DNA of 14,019 nucleotides from an uncultured Oscillospiraceae bacterium (lineage in GTDB: Bacteria > Bacillota > Clostridia > Oscillospirales > Oscillospiraceae): contig CAAGIT010000069.1 of NCBI GenBank assembly GCA_900769995.1, positions 1-14,019 on the forward strand, in the 5' to 3' direction. Numbering within the stretch: the stretch's first letter is position 1; each line of letters starts with the position of its first letter. A program made the translations under genes and the position numbers. This document shows positions 6,045-12,608 of this stretch, piece after piece. The notes beneath the pieces are model-generated. The model was given only the letters and a program-made list of their open reading frames with translations, was not told where the DNA came from and did no database searches.

Positions 6045-6800
6045 TTAACTATATCCGTACATACCGCGAATACTGACTTCGCCGCTGCTGATGACCTCCG
6101 AGCTTCCGTCCTCCCAGCGTACACGCAGACCGCCGAATTCATCAATGCCCTCTGCAAAGGCAGTTCTTCGGCTGTCCCCGTGAATGACCTGCACTGTTTT
6201 TCCAACGCTGATGCAAGCCGCTTCGAACTCCCTGAGCCATGCCGGCCGTTCACTGCCCAACGCGGCATCCAACTCCTGCAATCGCTGCAGGATCGCAGCG
6301 ACCAAGGCTTCTTGGTCTATGCTGTGTCCTGTGATCTGCTGCAGGGAGGTCGCCATGTCCTGCACTTCCTCCGGCAGGGCATTGCAGTTGATGCCGATAC
6401 CGATGATCGCACCCTGTATGTTTCCGTTGACCGAATCTGTCAGCAGCTCGGTCAGGATACCGCAGAGCTTTTTGCCCGCATACACCAAGTCGTTCGTCCA
6501 TTTGATCTGGACGCGGATGCCGCAGCAGTCGAAAATCGCCCGCTTGATCGCAACGGCTGCCATCGGGGTCAATGCCAAAAGCTCCTGTGAGGGAACGTTT
6601 GGCCGCAGAAGTGCCGACAGATAAATGCCTCCGGTCGGAGATGCAAACTGCCGCCCCAATCGTCCGCGTCCGCCGGTCTGCCGCCGGGCAAGCAGGACAG
6701 TCCCGTGAGGTGCGTCAGGCATACGCTTCAGGGCGGAGTTAGTGGAATCGATCTCGTCATAGCGCAAAAGCTGCCAAGAGTAATCCTTTCCGTGCTTCAT
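6045..6800 (-). CDS. birA: Biotin-protein ligase without HTH domain
   Basis: The enzyme activates biotin with ATP to biotinyl-5'-AMP and attaches it to a lysine of biotin carboxyl carrier proteins of acetyl-CoA carboxylase and related enzymes. The 251-residue protein shows the biotin/adenylate loop GRGRLGR (44-50), KWTNDL (100-105, usually KWPNDL), a catalytic Lys in GKKLCGIL (110-117) and GIGIN (134-138), then a small C-terminal SH3-like domain (about 205-248). Unlike E. coli and B. subtilis BirA it has no N-terminal winged-helix domain, so it is a class I ligase that should not repress biotin genes. The ATG at 6800 follows AAAGGCGG. It is the first gene of a two-gene operon with the nitroreductase-like gene. 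Confidence 0.94.
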   Translation of the reverse strand: MKHGKDYSWQLLRYDEIDSTNSALKRMPDAPHGTVLLARRQTGGRGRLGRQFASPTGGIYLSALLRPNVPSQELLALTPMAAVAIKRAIFDCCGIRVQIKWTNDLVYAGKKLCGILTELLTDSVNGNIQGAIIGIGINCNALPEEVQDMATSLQQITGHSIDQEALVAAILQRLQELDAALGSERPAWLREFEAACISVGKTVQVIHGDSRRTAFAEGIDEFGGLRVRWEDGSSEVISSGEVSIRGMYGYS

Positions 6801-6825
6801 CGCATCGCCGCCTTTCTGTGATTAT

Positions 6826-6854
6826 ATTGTAAACGATAGGACAGGAATTGTAAA
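6826..6854 (-). promoter_or_regulatory. Promoter of the birA operon
   Basis: On the minus strand, TTTACA (6854-6849) and TACAAT (6831-6826) are spaced by 17 nt. An overlapping TATAAT (6826-6821) could serve as an alternative -10 box but has no matching -35. It is divergent from the nnrD promoter. Confidence 0.7.
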
Positions 6855-6912
6855 TGGTTTCGGCGTATTTTTTTCGGAATGTGCACAAAAGGTAAAAGTG
6901 TCCGCGCGGGGC

Positions 6913-6941
6913 TTGCTTTTGCGGTAAAAAGCGGATAGAAT
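6913..6941 (+). promoter_or_regulatory. Promoter of the nnrD-alr-mazF operon
   Basis: TTGCTT (6913-6918) and TAGAAT (6936-6941) are spaced by 17 nt. The start near 6948 gives a leader of about 29 nt with AGAGGGGG (6962-6969) before the ATG at 6977. A TACAT pentamer at 6952-6956 lies in this leader. Confidence 0.7.
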
Positions 6942-6976
6942 AATCTTGTAATACATCGTGCAGAGGGGGCTGCTTT

Positions 6977-7846
6977 ATGGCGAAGGTGCATCTGAAAAAA
7001 TGGAAAACAGTGGATGCGCAGACGATACGGCAATGGCTGCCTCGGCGCGACAGAAACGCCCACAAAGGCAGCTTTGGAAGGGTGCTTGTTATTGGCGGCT
7101 CGGTTGGCTTCAGCGGTGCACCTGTATTGGCAGCCATGGCGGCAGCACGAACCGGCTCGGGTCTGATTTATGTCGGCGTTCCCGGGGAAATCTATCCGAT
7201 GGCTGCGGCGAAGCTGCTTGAACCGATGGTTTTTCCGCTTGCATCCGAAAATGGTATGGTCAGTGCGGAAGCGCTCCCGTGGCTGCTGCAAAAGCTGGAG
7301 TCTATGGATGCTTGCTTGATCGGCTGCGGCTTGGGACAGAGCGAGGGTGCATTTGCTGTGGTCAAGGCGGTTCTGGAGAATGCAAAATGCCCGGTCGTGG
7401 TCGATGCGGATGGCATAAATGTCCTTCGCGGACATATAGATGTACTGCGCGGTACGGTATGTCCGGTGATTTTGACACCGCATGACGGCGAGTTTCTGCG
7501 GCTGGATGGACAGCCTGTCGGAGAAAATCGTCAGGCAGCGGCCTGCAGATTGCAGGAGAAGACCGGTGCAACGGTTTTGCTCAAGGGGCACAGAACGCTG
7601 ATTTGCGGAGAAAACGAATGTTATGTAAACCTCTGCGGCAATCCCGGCATGGCAACCGGCGGCAGCGGTGACGTGTTGGCGGGCATTCTGGTATCCTTGC
7701 TCGGACAAGGTCTGACACCGGTCAAGGCGGCAGCAGCGGCAGCGTGGCTGCACGGCACAGCCGGTGATCTTGCGGCGAGGGAGCTGGGGGAGTATGGGCT
7801 GCTGCCTTCGGACATCATCGGGCGGCTACCGCGACTACTGGATTAA
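6977..7846 (+). CDS. nnrD: ADP-dependent NAD(P)H-hydrate dehydratase
   Basis: The enzyme repairs hydrated NADH/NADPH (S-NADHX) by dehydration coupled to ADP hydrolysis. The 289-residue protein is a stand-alone YjeF C-terminal (ribokinase-like) domain. Visible motifs are NAHKGSFGRVLVIGGS with FSGAP (27-48), GCGLGQS (116-122), VVVDADGIN (140-148), ILTPHDGEF (165-173) and the signature GNPGMATGGSGDVLAGI (221-237) with the catalytic Asp in GSGD. No N-terminal epimerase domain (NnrE) is fused, as in B. subtilis YxkO. The start follows AGAGGGGG by 7 nt. It heads the operon; 14 nt separate its stop from the TTG of the lipoprotein gene, whose ribosome binding site begins at the stop codon. Confidence 0.94.
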   Translation: MAKVHLKKWKTVDAQTIRQWLPRRDRNAHKGSFGRVLVIGGSVGFSGAPVLAAMAAARTGSGLIYVGVPGEIYPMAAAKLLEPMVFPLASENGMVSAEALPWLLQKLESMDACLIGCGLGQSEGAFAVVKAVLENAKCPVVVDADGINVLRGHIDVLRGTVCPVILTPHDGEFLRLDGQPVGENRQAAACRLQEKTGATVLLKGHRTLICGENECYVNLCGNPGMATGGSGDVLAGILVSLLGQGLTPVKAAAAAAWLHGTAGDLAARELGEYGLLPSDIIGRLPRLLD

Positions 7847-7860
7847 AGGTGTGACATGGG

Positions 7861-8421
7861 TTGCGGAAGATCTTTTGTATGTGTCTGCTCTGCCTGCTTT
7901 TGAGCGGCTGCAGCTCGGAGGAGAGTGTGGTTGCCGGGGCGATCGAGTTTCGCGCGGCATTGGTACAGGCCGGTGGGTGCAGCTTTCAGGCGGAAATTCA
8001 AGTGGATTTCGGACAAACCGTAGAGACTTTTGCGGTTGATTGTCAGGCGGATTCGGACGGGAATACGGAGCTGACGGTGTTGGAACCGGAAACCCTGAAG
8101 GACATTACGGCAAAGGTCAACGCAGACAGCGGTATGGTTACCTACGACGGGATGGCGATGGAGTTCGGGGTATTGGCAGACGGCAACGTGATTCCCGCGG
8201 CAGCACCGGCGTTGGTCGTGCGGTGCTGGTCATCGGAATATATCGCCTCCGCCGGAACGGAGGACGGGCTGTATCGCGTGACATATGAAAAGGATTATGA
8301 GGAAAAAATGCTGACGGTGGACACTTGGTTCAAAAATGATATACCAATTTCTGCCGAGGTGTGCTATAATGGACAGAGAGTTTTGAAACTGACGATTACA
8401 GAATATAAAATGAATCACTAG
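7861..8421 (+). CDS. Lipoprotein, LolA-like candidate
   Basis: The 186-residue product starts with a type II signal peptide: MRKIF, a hydrophobic core CMCLLCLLL and the lipobox LLSGC with the lipidated Cys at residue 17. The mature part is a mainly beta-strand region with Ala, Val, Thr and Asp-rich segments. I infer a TTG start: it is placed 8 nt after AAAGGTG and supplies the basic N-terminus, whereas the ATG at 7879 would remove the charged residues. Position between nnrD and alr recalls the YdcC lipoprotein next to alr in B. subtilis, a LolA-fold protein with a sporulation role; sequence similarity was not checked, so this is context only. It would be anchored on the outer face of the membrane. 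An extended -10 element sits inside its 3' end. Confidence 0.8.
   Translation: MRKIFCMCLLCLLLSGCSSEESVVAGAIEFRAALVQAGGCSFQAEIQVDFGQTVETFAVDCQADSDGNTELTVLEPETLKDITAKVNADSGMVTYDGMAMEFGVLADGNVIPAAAPALVVRCWSSEYIASAGTEDGLYRVTYEKDYEEKMLTVDTWFKNDIPISAEVCYNGQRVLKLTITEYKMNH
8362..8370 (+). promoter_or_regulatory. Possible internal extended -10 promoter for alr
   Basis: TGCTATAAT (8362-8370) is a full extended -10 element (TG, one base, TATAAT) inside the end of the lipoprotein gene, about 62 nt before the alr start. The -35 position (8342-8347, TACCAA) is poor. It may give the downstream alr-mazF part some independent expression. Confidence 0.4.
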
Positions 8422-8431
8422 AAGGAACATT

Positions 8432-9607
8432 ATGGACTATCTGAAAAGAACGTGGGCGGAGATTTCGCTCGACAATTTGAAGCATAATTATCAGGCATTG
8501 AGAGAGAAGATGCCCTCCGGCTGCCGGTTTTTGGGCGTGGTCAAGGCGGATGCCTACGGCCATGGCGCGGTGCCTGTCAGCCGCTACCTGACGGAGCTTG
8601 GCGCGGAATACCTCGCTGTTTCCAACATTGAGGAGGCGGTTCAGCTTCGGCGCGGCGGTATTCGCGGCCCCATTCTGATTTTGGGCTTCACACCTCCGCG
8701 CTATGCCGAGGAGCTGGCACGCATGGGTCTGCGGCAGGAAATTCACTCTTTGGAATATGCGAAGGAATTGAATGAACGCTTAAACGGCACGAATCTGCGC
8801 ATCCGCGTGCATATCAAGCTCGATACCGGTATGTCGCGGCTGGGCTTCTTTGCCTACAATGAGGACAAAACGGTCGGTGAGCTGCAGCAGGTCACCGAGA
8901 TGGAGCATTTGCTCATTGAGGGCATTTTCACGCATTTCCCCGTGGCGGATTCCACTGACGGTGCGGATGAGAATTTTACCCGCACCCAGTTTGAGCGGTT
9001 CACGGCGATGCTTTCAGCCCTCAAGGGCGTGGGTATCGAGCCGCAGATCCGACACTGCTGCAACAGCGGCGCGAGTATCTCTTATCCGGAATACGCCATG
9101 GACATGATTCGACCGGGTATTGCATCTTATGGCATTCTGCCGTCGGATGATCTGCGCGGAAAGATCGATCTGCGTCCCGTGATGCAGCTTCGTTCGACAA
9201 TCTTCCAGATTCGGGATTTTGACCCGCTGGTAACGGTCGGCTACGGCAGAACCTACACCACCGAGGACCCGACCAAGATTGCGGTTGTCGGCATCGGCTA
9301 TGCGGACGGGCTGCCGCGCAGCTTCTCGAATAACGTTTCCTTCCTGCTGCACGGAAAACGTGTGCCGCAGATCGGACGTATCTGCATGGATATGTGCATG
9401 GTCGATATTTCGCGGGTACCGGAGGCAAAGGTCGGTGACGTGGTGACGATTTTCGGCACGGACGGCGACGATTGTATTGAGGTTTCCGATTTGTCGAACC
9501 GCCTGCGGACGATTCCGTATGAGATTTTGTGCGGCATCAGCAAGCGGATTCCGCGCATCTATCTTGACGGGGAAAACCAGACAGAGATATTGCAATATAT
9601 CGTCTGA
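8432..9607 (+). CDS. alr: Alanine racemase
   Basis: This pyridoxal-phosphate enzyme interconverts L- and D-alanine and supplies D-alanine for peptidoglycan and teichoic acid alanylation. The 391 residues match the fold-type III family. K38 in VVKADAYGHG forms the Schiff base, Y271 in VGYGRTY is the opposite catalytic tyrosine, the substrate/cofactor region RLGF is near 136-139 and QIGRICMDMCMVD (313-325) is the C-terminal domain motif. The N-terminal TIM-barrel and C-terminal beta domains are complete. The ATG follows GAAGGAAC by a few bases, 10 nt after the lipoprotein stop. Its place in front of an EndoA-like mazF is a conserved Firmicutes arrangement. Confidence 0.97.
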   Translation: MDYLKRTWAEISLDNLKHNYQALREKMPSGCRFLGVVKADAYGHGAVPVSRYLTELGAEYLAVSNIEEAVQLRRGGIRGPILILGFTPPRYAEELARMGLRQEIHSLEYAKELNERLNGTNLRIRVHIKLDTGMSRLGFFAYNEDKTVGELQQVTEMEHLLIEGIFTHFPVADSTDGADENFTRTQFERFTAMLSALKGVGIEPQIRHCCNSGASISYPEYAMDMIRPGIASYGILPSDDLRGKIDLRPVMQLRSTIFQIRDFDPLVTVGYGRTYTTEDPTKIAVVGIGYADGLPRSFSNNVSFLLHGKRVPQIGRICMDMCMVDISRVPEAKVGDVVTIFGTDGDDCIEVSDLSNRLRTIPYEILCGISKRIPRIYLDGENQTEILQYIV

Positions 9608-9732
9608 TCGAACATAGAATATAGCGGAGTTCCGCTGAATAAATTCTGCTTCTGCGTGGGAGAATAAAGTTACCGTTGGTACATAGGCGGATGCTATGTG
9701 CCGCGGAGACGAATGACGGAGCGTGAAGCAAG
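9608..9732 (+). promoter_or_regulatory. alr-mazF spacer with a leader hairpin
   Basis: This 125-nt gap has no room for the usual 80-95 residue ribbon-helix-helix antitoxin and no ORF is seen. It holds a hairpin at 9678-9702 (9 bp, loop 9687-9693) with TACAT at 9680-9684 in its 5' arm. A small hairpin AGCGG/CCGCT lies at 9624-9637. A weak promoter possibility (TTGCAA at 9590, TAGAAT at 9615, 19-nt spacer) is not convincing. The mazF ribosome binding site is weak (CGGAG at 9717-9721, 11 nt from ATG). Confidence 0.45.
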
Positions 9733-10086
9733 ATGGATACAACCGTAAAGAGGGGCGATATTTTCTACGCCGATCTGAGTCCCGTGGTAGGCAGCGAACA
9801 GGGAGGAACCCGACCTGTTCTGATCGTGCAGAATGACACGGGCAATAAACATTCTCCGACCGTGATCGCCGCTGCGATTACCAGTCAGACCAACAAGGCA
9901 AAGCTGCCAACGCATATTGAATTGGCGGGCAGGAGCGTTGGGCTGACAAAGGATTCGGTGGTGCTGCTGGAACAGATACGCACCATTGACAAACGTCGTC
10001 TGCGTGAGCATATGGGACGGTTGGATGAAAGCATGATGAATCGGGTAGATGATGCGATCGCGGTCAGCTTCGGGCTGCCGAAGTGA
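9733..10086 (+). CDS. mazF: MazF/EndoA-type endoribonuclease
   Basis: The 117-residue product is very close in motif content to B. subtilis EndoA (NdoA), a sequence-specific mRNA interferase that cuts single-stranded UACAU. The N-terminal VKRGDIFYADLSPVVGSEQG, the RPVLIVQND segment and the C-terminal LLEQIRTIDKRRL are all present. By alignment in mind, R27 (in GGTRP) and T50 (in AAITS) correspond to EndoA's catalytic R25 and T48. So the active site looks intact. In B. subtilis it is paired with the upstream antitoxin ndoAI; here none is found. Either the antitoxin is encoded elsewhere, or the protein acts without one. It is the last gene of the nnrD-lipoprotein-alr operon before a terminator-like hairpin. 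Confidence 0.95.
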   Translation: MDTTVKRGDIFYADLSPVVGSEQGGTRPVLIVQNDTGNKHSPTVIAAAITSQTNKAKLPTHIELAGRSVGLTKDSVVLLEQIRTIDKRRLREHMGRLDESMMNRVDDAIAVSFGLPK

Positions 10087-10117
10087 CTTGATGCGCGCAT
10101 TGGACGCATAATGGACG

Positions 10118-10151
10118 ATCCCTCTCGCATAGGCTGTGCGGGAGGGATTTT
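10118..10151 (+). terminator. Terminator-like hairpin that masks the next ribosome binding site
   Basis: A 12-bp stem (10118-10129 with 10137-10148, one T-G pair, 7-nt loop) is followed by a short T run (10148-10151). It lies 31 nt after mazF. The 3' arm contains GGGAGGG (10140-10146), the only plausible ribosome binding site of the next gene, whose ATG is at 10155. The hairpin may therefore act as an incomplete terminator, a translation gate, or both. Confidence 0.7.
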
Positions 10152-10154
10152 GCT

Positions 10155-10748
10155 ATGAAACAGGCTGTTTTTGCCGGCGGTGAGCAGGTTGGCTCGCTGG
10201 ACATGGAGAAAGACGGATTATTTTGGCGGTTTGACTGCCGACTGACCAAGGGAACCGGACGGATTCACCGTATTTATGTTGTGAACGGCTGGCAGGTGGA
10301 ATATCTCGGCATTCCCGACAGCACCGGACGGCTGCACACAAAGCTGCCGCGCAGTCATTTCCCTGACGGCATCCATACGGCGCTTGCGACCGAGCTGCCG
10401 CGCGGGGATTGGCTGCCGTGGAGCGGTGAGATTGAGGGGATAACCGTCACGGATGCTTTTGTCAAGCACACACCGGAGGGCATCCGCTTGGCGCTTTCTC
10501 CGCAGGAAACACTGAAATTTCCCGCGTGGGCGGAGCGAATGACGACAGAACACATATACAATAGGGAAGTTGCGGTATTGCCCCTGTCCGAAGACGGCAA
10601 CCTTCCGATGATAGAAAAAGAATTTGGAGGTATAGAAGATGAAGCACCTGAAGAGATGGACGGCGATTTTGCTGATCCTGACCTGCTTGCTGACGACTTT
10701 GCCGATGACGGCTTCGGCGGAGACTTCGACGAAGACACAGGGTGGTAA
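10155..10748 (+). CDS. Conserved-looking protein of unknown function, overlaps the next gene
   Basis: A 197-residue protein (MKQAVFAGGEQVGS...). It has Trp-rich, beta-sheet-like segments such as GLFWRFDCRL (about 21-30) and WQVEYLGIP (about 46-54), plus LPRGDWLPWSGEIEG (about 81-95) and FPAW near 124. I recognise no catalytic motif; it resembles hypothetical proteins seen in gut Clostridia. The final 36 residues (an acidic D/F/A/G-rich tail) come from the 110 nt shared, in another frame, with the signal-peptide region of the deacetylase gene. In the +1 frame, tandem stops TGA-TAG (10609-10614) sit right before the deacetylase ribosome binding site. A one-base slip could have lost the original end and produced this tail. 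No strong promoter is visible; expression probably comes from read-through of the upstream operon. Confidence 0.65.
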   Translation: MKQAVFAGGEQVGSLDMEKDGLFWRFDCRLTKGTGRIHRIYVVNGWQVEYLGIPDSTGRLHTKLPRSHFPDGIHTALATELPRGDWLPWSGEIEGITVTDAFVKHTPEGIRLALSPQETLKFPAWAERMTTEHIYNREVAVLPLSEDGNLPMIEKEFGGIEDEAPEEMDGDFADPDLLADDFADDGFGGDFDEDTGW

Positions 10749-12366
10749 GCTGATCGCCCTGACCTTTGATGACGGCCCAAGCTCCCATACGCCGCGTCTG
10801 CTGGACGGACTGGCAGAAAGAAATGTCAAGGCGACGTTTTTTATGGTCGGCACTCAGGTGGCATACCGGGGCGATACGGTACGGCGTGTCTATCGGGAGG
10901 GCCACGAGGTCGCACAGCATTCTTACAATCATCCGACGCTGTCGAGCCAGTCGAATGAACAGGTCGCCTGGCAGATCGAGTATACGACGCAACTGCTCAA
11001 CGAGGCTTTGGGCAGGAATGATACATATTTGCTTCGTCCGCCATATGGCGACTTCAACAGTCGTGTCGGTTCTGTGATCGGTGTCCCTGCGATCATTTGG
11101 TCCATCGATCCGGCGGATTGGCGCGATCGAAACGCATATACCGTGTGCAGCCGCATTGTAAACAATGCGTTTGACGGTGCGATCATTCTGACGCACGATA
11201 CCATGTCCACAACGGTAGACGGCGTACTGATGGCGATCGATGAGCTTCTCGCAGAGGGCTATGAGTTCGTGACCGTCAGCGAGCTGTACCGCCGACGCGG
11301 AGTTGCGCTGGAGGCGGGTGCGAAATACTATTCCTGCAAGCCGACAGGGGTTGACCTCGGGCCGATCGCGGCGCCGACGGTGGAATTGGCGCCGTATTAC
11401 GGCGGAAACTCCATCCGGCTGAGCGCGCAGGATGGCGCGGACATTTACTACACGACCGACGGCTCCGACCCGCTCCTGAACGGAAAACGGTATACGGAGC
11501 CGCTGCACGCCGGTGAGGGAACGGTCATCAAAGCCTGTGCGGTTTTTGATCTCAACGGCGGCAGAGGGCCTGAGACGACCTATGTGGTAAAGCTTGACAA
11601 GGTCGTGCCGGAGGTCGCGATCAGGGACGGTAAGATCGTTCTGTCCGTTCCAAACGGGAATTGCGACATTTTCTATACCACGGACGGCAGTGAACCGGAC
11701 GAGAGTTCGATAAAGTATACCGCGCCAATCGACTGCTATTCGGGCGCATTGCGCTTCCGTGCCATAGGAATGGGAATTTTCGGGGATGTGCAGACAATCT
11801 ACGGAACGCAAAACGGAAACTTGTTCTGGGATGTCCCTGCGGACAAATGGTATTTTGATGAGGTGGACCGTGCAGTCGATATAGGTATCTTCACGGGAGT
11901 TGAAAAATTCTATTTTGCACCGGAGCAGGGAATGACACGCGCGATGTTTGTCACGGTGCTCTATCGACTTCTGGGAGAACCGGAGATCGGGGAAGCGGGG
12001 GCCTTTGCTGACGTAGAGGGCGGAGTATGGTACTCGGATGCGATGACCTGGGCGGCAGAACAGAACATTATTCTGGGCTACGACGACGGCAGCTACCGTC
12101 CGAATCAGAAAATCAGCCGTCAGGAAATGTGCGTGATGCTCGCGCGCCTGCTCCAATATCTGGCGATAGCTCCGGAGGGTACACAGCGAACCTTTGCGGA
12201 CGCAGACCGAATCGCGGTCTGGGCCGAAGCTTCGGTGATGTGCGTCGTGGCTTGCGGTCTGATGAACGGCGTGGAAGGGAATTGCTTTGCTCCGGAAAAT
12301 ACCGCCACGCGTGCACAGGCGGCTGCCGTTTTGCTCCGCCTGTATGACCTTCTGGAGAACTCATAA
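10639..12366 (+). CDS. Secreted polysaccharide deacetylase with SLH repeats
   Basis: The 575-residue exoprotein has a Sec signal peptide (1-27, cleavage after TASA). A NodB deacetylase domain (about 37-215) follows with the motifs LTFDDGP (D44, D45), HSYNHP (H94, H98), RPPYG (133-137), DPADW (157-161) and LTHDT (H186), so zinc site and catalysis look intact. Two chitobiase C-terminal/Fn3-associated-like repeats come next, each with an IYYTTDGS or IFYTTDGS core (269-276 and 344-351). Three SLH-like repeats (about 397-445, 455-505, 518-570; AFADVEGGVWY, FADADRIAVWAE) end the protein. It likely deacetylates N-acetylated glycan, such as peptidoglycan or chitin-type substrates, while held on the cell wall by SLH. 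The start follows GGAGG by 8 nt. A strong terminator follows. The signal peptide overlaps the preceding gene in another frame. Confidence 0.92.
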   Translation: MKHLKRWTAILLILTCLLTTLPMTASAETSTKTQGGKLIALTFDDGPSSHTPRLLDGLAERNVKATFFMVGTQVAYRGDTVRRVYREGHEVAQHSYNHPTLSSQSNEQVAWQIEYTTQLLNEALGRNDTYLLRPPYGDFNSRVGSVIGVPAIIWSIDPADWRDRNAYTVCSRIVNNAFDGAIILTHDTMSTTVDGVLMAIDELLAEGYEFVTVSELYRRRGVALEAGAKYYSCKPTGVDLGPIAAPTVELAPYYGGNSIRLSAQDGADIYYTTDGSDPLLNGKRYTEPLHAGEGTVIKACAVFDLNGGRGPETTYVVKLDKVVPEVAIRDGKIVLSVPNGNCDIFYTTDGSEPDESSIKYTAPIDCYSGALRFRAIGMGIFGDVQTIYGTQNGNLFWDVPADKWYFDEVDRAVDIGIFTGVEKFYFAPEQGMTRAMFVTVLYRLLGEPEIGEAGAFADVEGGVWYSDAMTWAAEQNIILGYDDGSYRPNQKISRQEMCVMLARLLQYLAIAPEGTQRTFADADRIAVWAEASVMCVVACGLMNGVEGNCFAPENTATRAQAAAVLLRLYDLLENS

Positions 12367-12377
12367 AATGCTCCGCG

Positions 12378-12416
12378 GCACCGGATCCCGCAAAGTGCGG
12401 GATCCGGTGCATTTTT
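12378..12416 (+). terminator. Intrinsic terminator of the deacetylase gene
   Basis: A perfect 15-bp GC-rich stem (12378-12392 with 12396-12410, loop AAG) is followed by five T (12412-12416), 11 nt after the stop. Confidence 0.95.
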
Positions 12417-12564
12417 GCGCCACAAAAATCCGTTTTTCTCCGGAAAAGATGAAATGTAAGCCCTTACTCGCTTTGGAAATATCAGAATGAGCTGAGAATT
12501 TGTGAAATATAACCAACTTGTACGGGAGGAAATTGTGAATTTATCCAAAGTATTGTTTGCCCTA
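12417..12564 (+). other. Upstream leader region with a second operator-like palindrome
   Basis: This stretch has no gene that I can support. It contains the palindrome GTAAGCCCTTAC (12456-12467), a one-mismatch copy of the main operator. It also has a ribosome-binding-like GGGAGG (12524-12529) followed 5 nt later by a 20-codon GTG frame (12535-12597, VNLSKVLFALLTSGKKCRIL). No clear promoter precedes that frame, so I do not call it a gene. Confidence 0.4.
12455..12468 (+). promoter_or_regulatory. Second, weaker LacI-type operator candidate
   Basis: TGTAAGCCCTTACT contains GTAAGCCCTTAC, differing from the main operator core by one central base that breaks the CG centre. Its centre is about 154 bp upstream of the main operator, with the promoter between them. 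Confidence 0.45.
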
Positions 12565-12593
12565 TTGACAAGCGGCAAAAAGTGTCGTATCTT
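12565..12593 (+). promoter_or_regulatory. Promoter of the rbsK-fucU operon
   Basis: A perfect -35 TTGACA (12565-12570) and -10 TATCTT (12588-12593) are spaced by 17 nt. Transcription would start near 12600, placing the main operator directly over the first transcribed bases. Confidence 0.75.
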
Positions 12594-12608
12594 GTGACTA
12601 TAAGGAAC

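Noticed and set aside
5162..6076. Plus-strand frame of 304 codons across several minus-strand genes
   Set aside because: It crosses a terminator, a promoter and two gene borders on the other strand; no domain is recognisable.
6797..7753. Minus-strand frame of 318 codons opposite nnrD
   Set aside because: Antisense shadow of nnrD with Cys/Arg/His-rich, low-quality translation.
9590..9620. Promoter for mazF at the end of alr
   Set aside because: TTGCAA and TAGAAT are separated by 19 nt, too long for a confident call.
10155..10748. Reading the 10155 product as an antitoxin for MazF
   Set aside because: It lies downstream of the terminator-like hairpin, is 197 residues long and shows no antitoxin motif.
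10462..12156. Long minus-strand open frame of 564 codons opposite the deacetylase gene
   Set aside because: It is the antisense shadow of a well-supported gene with five NodB motifs and SLH repeats; its translation shows no domain.
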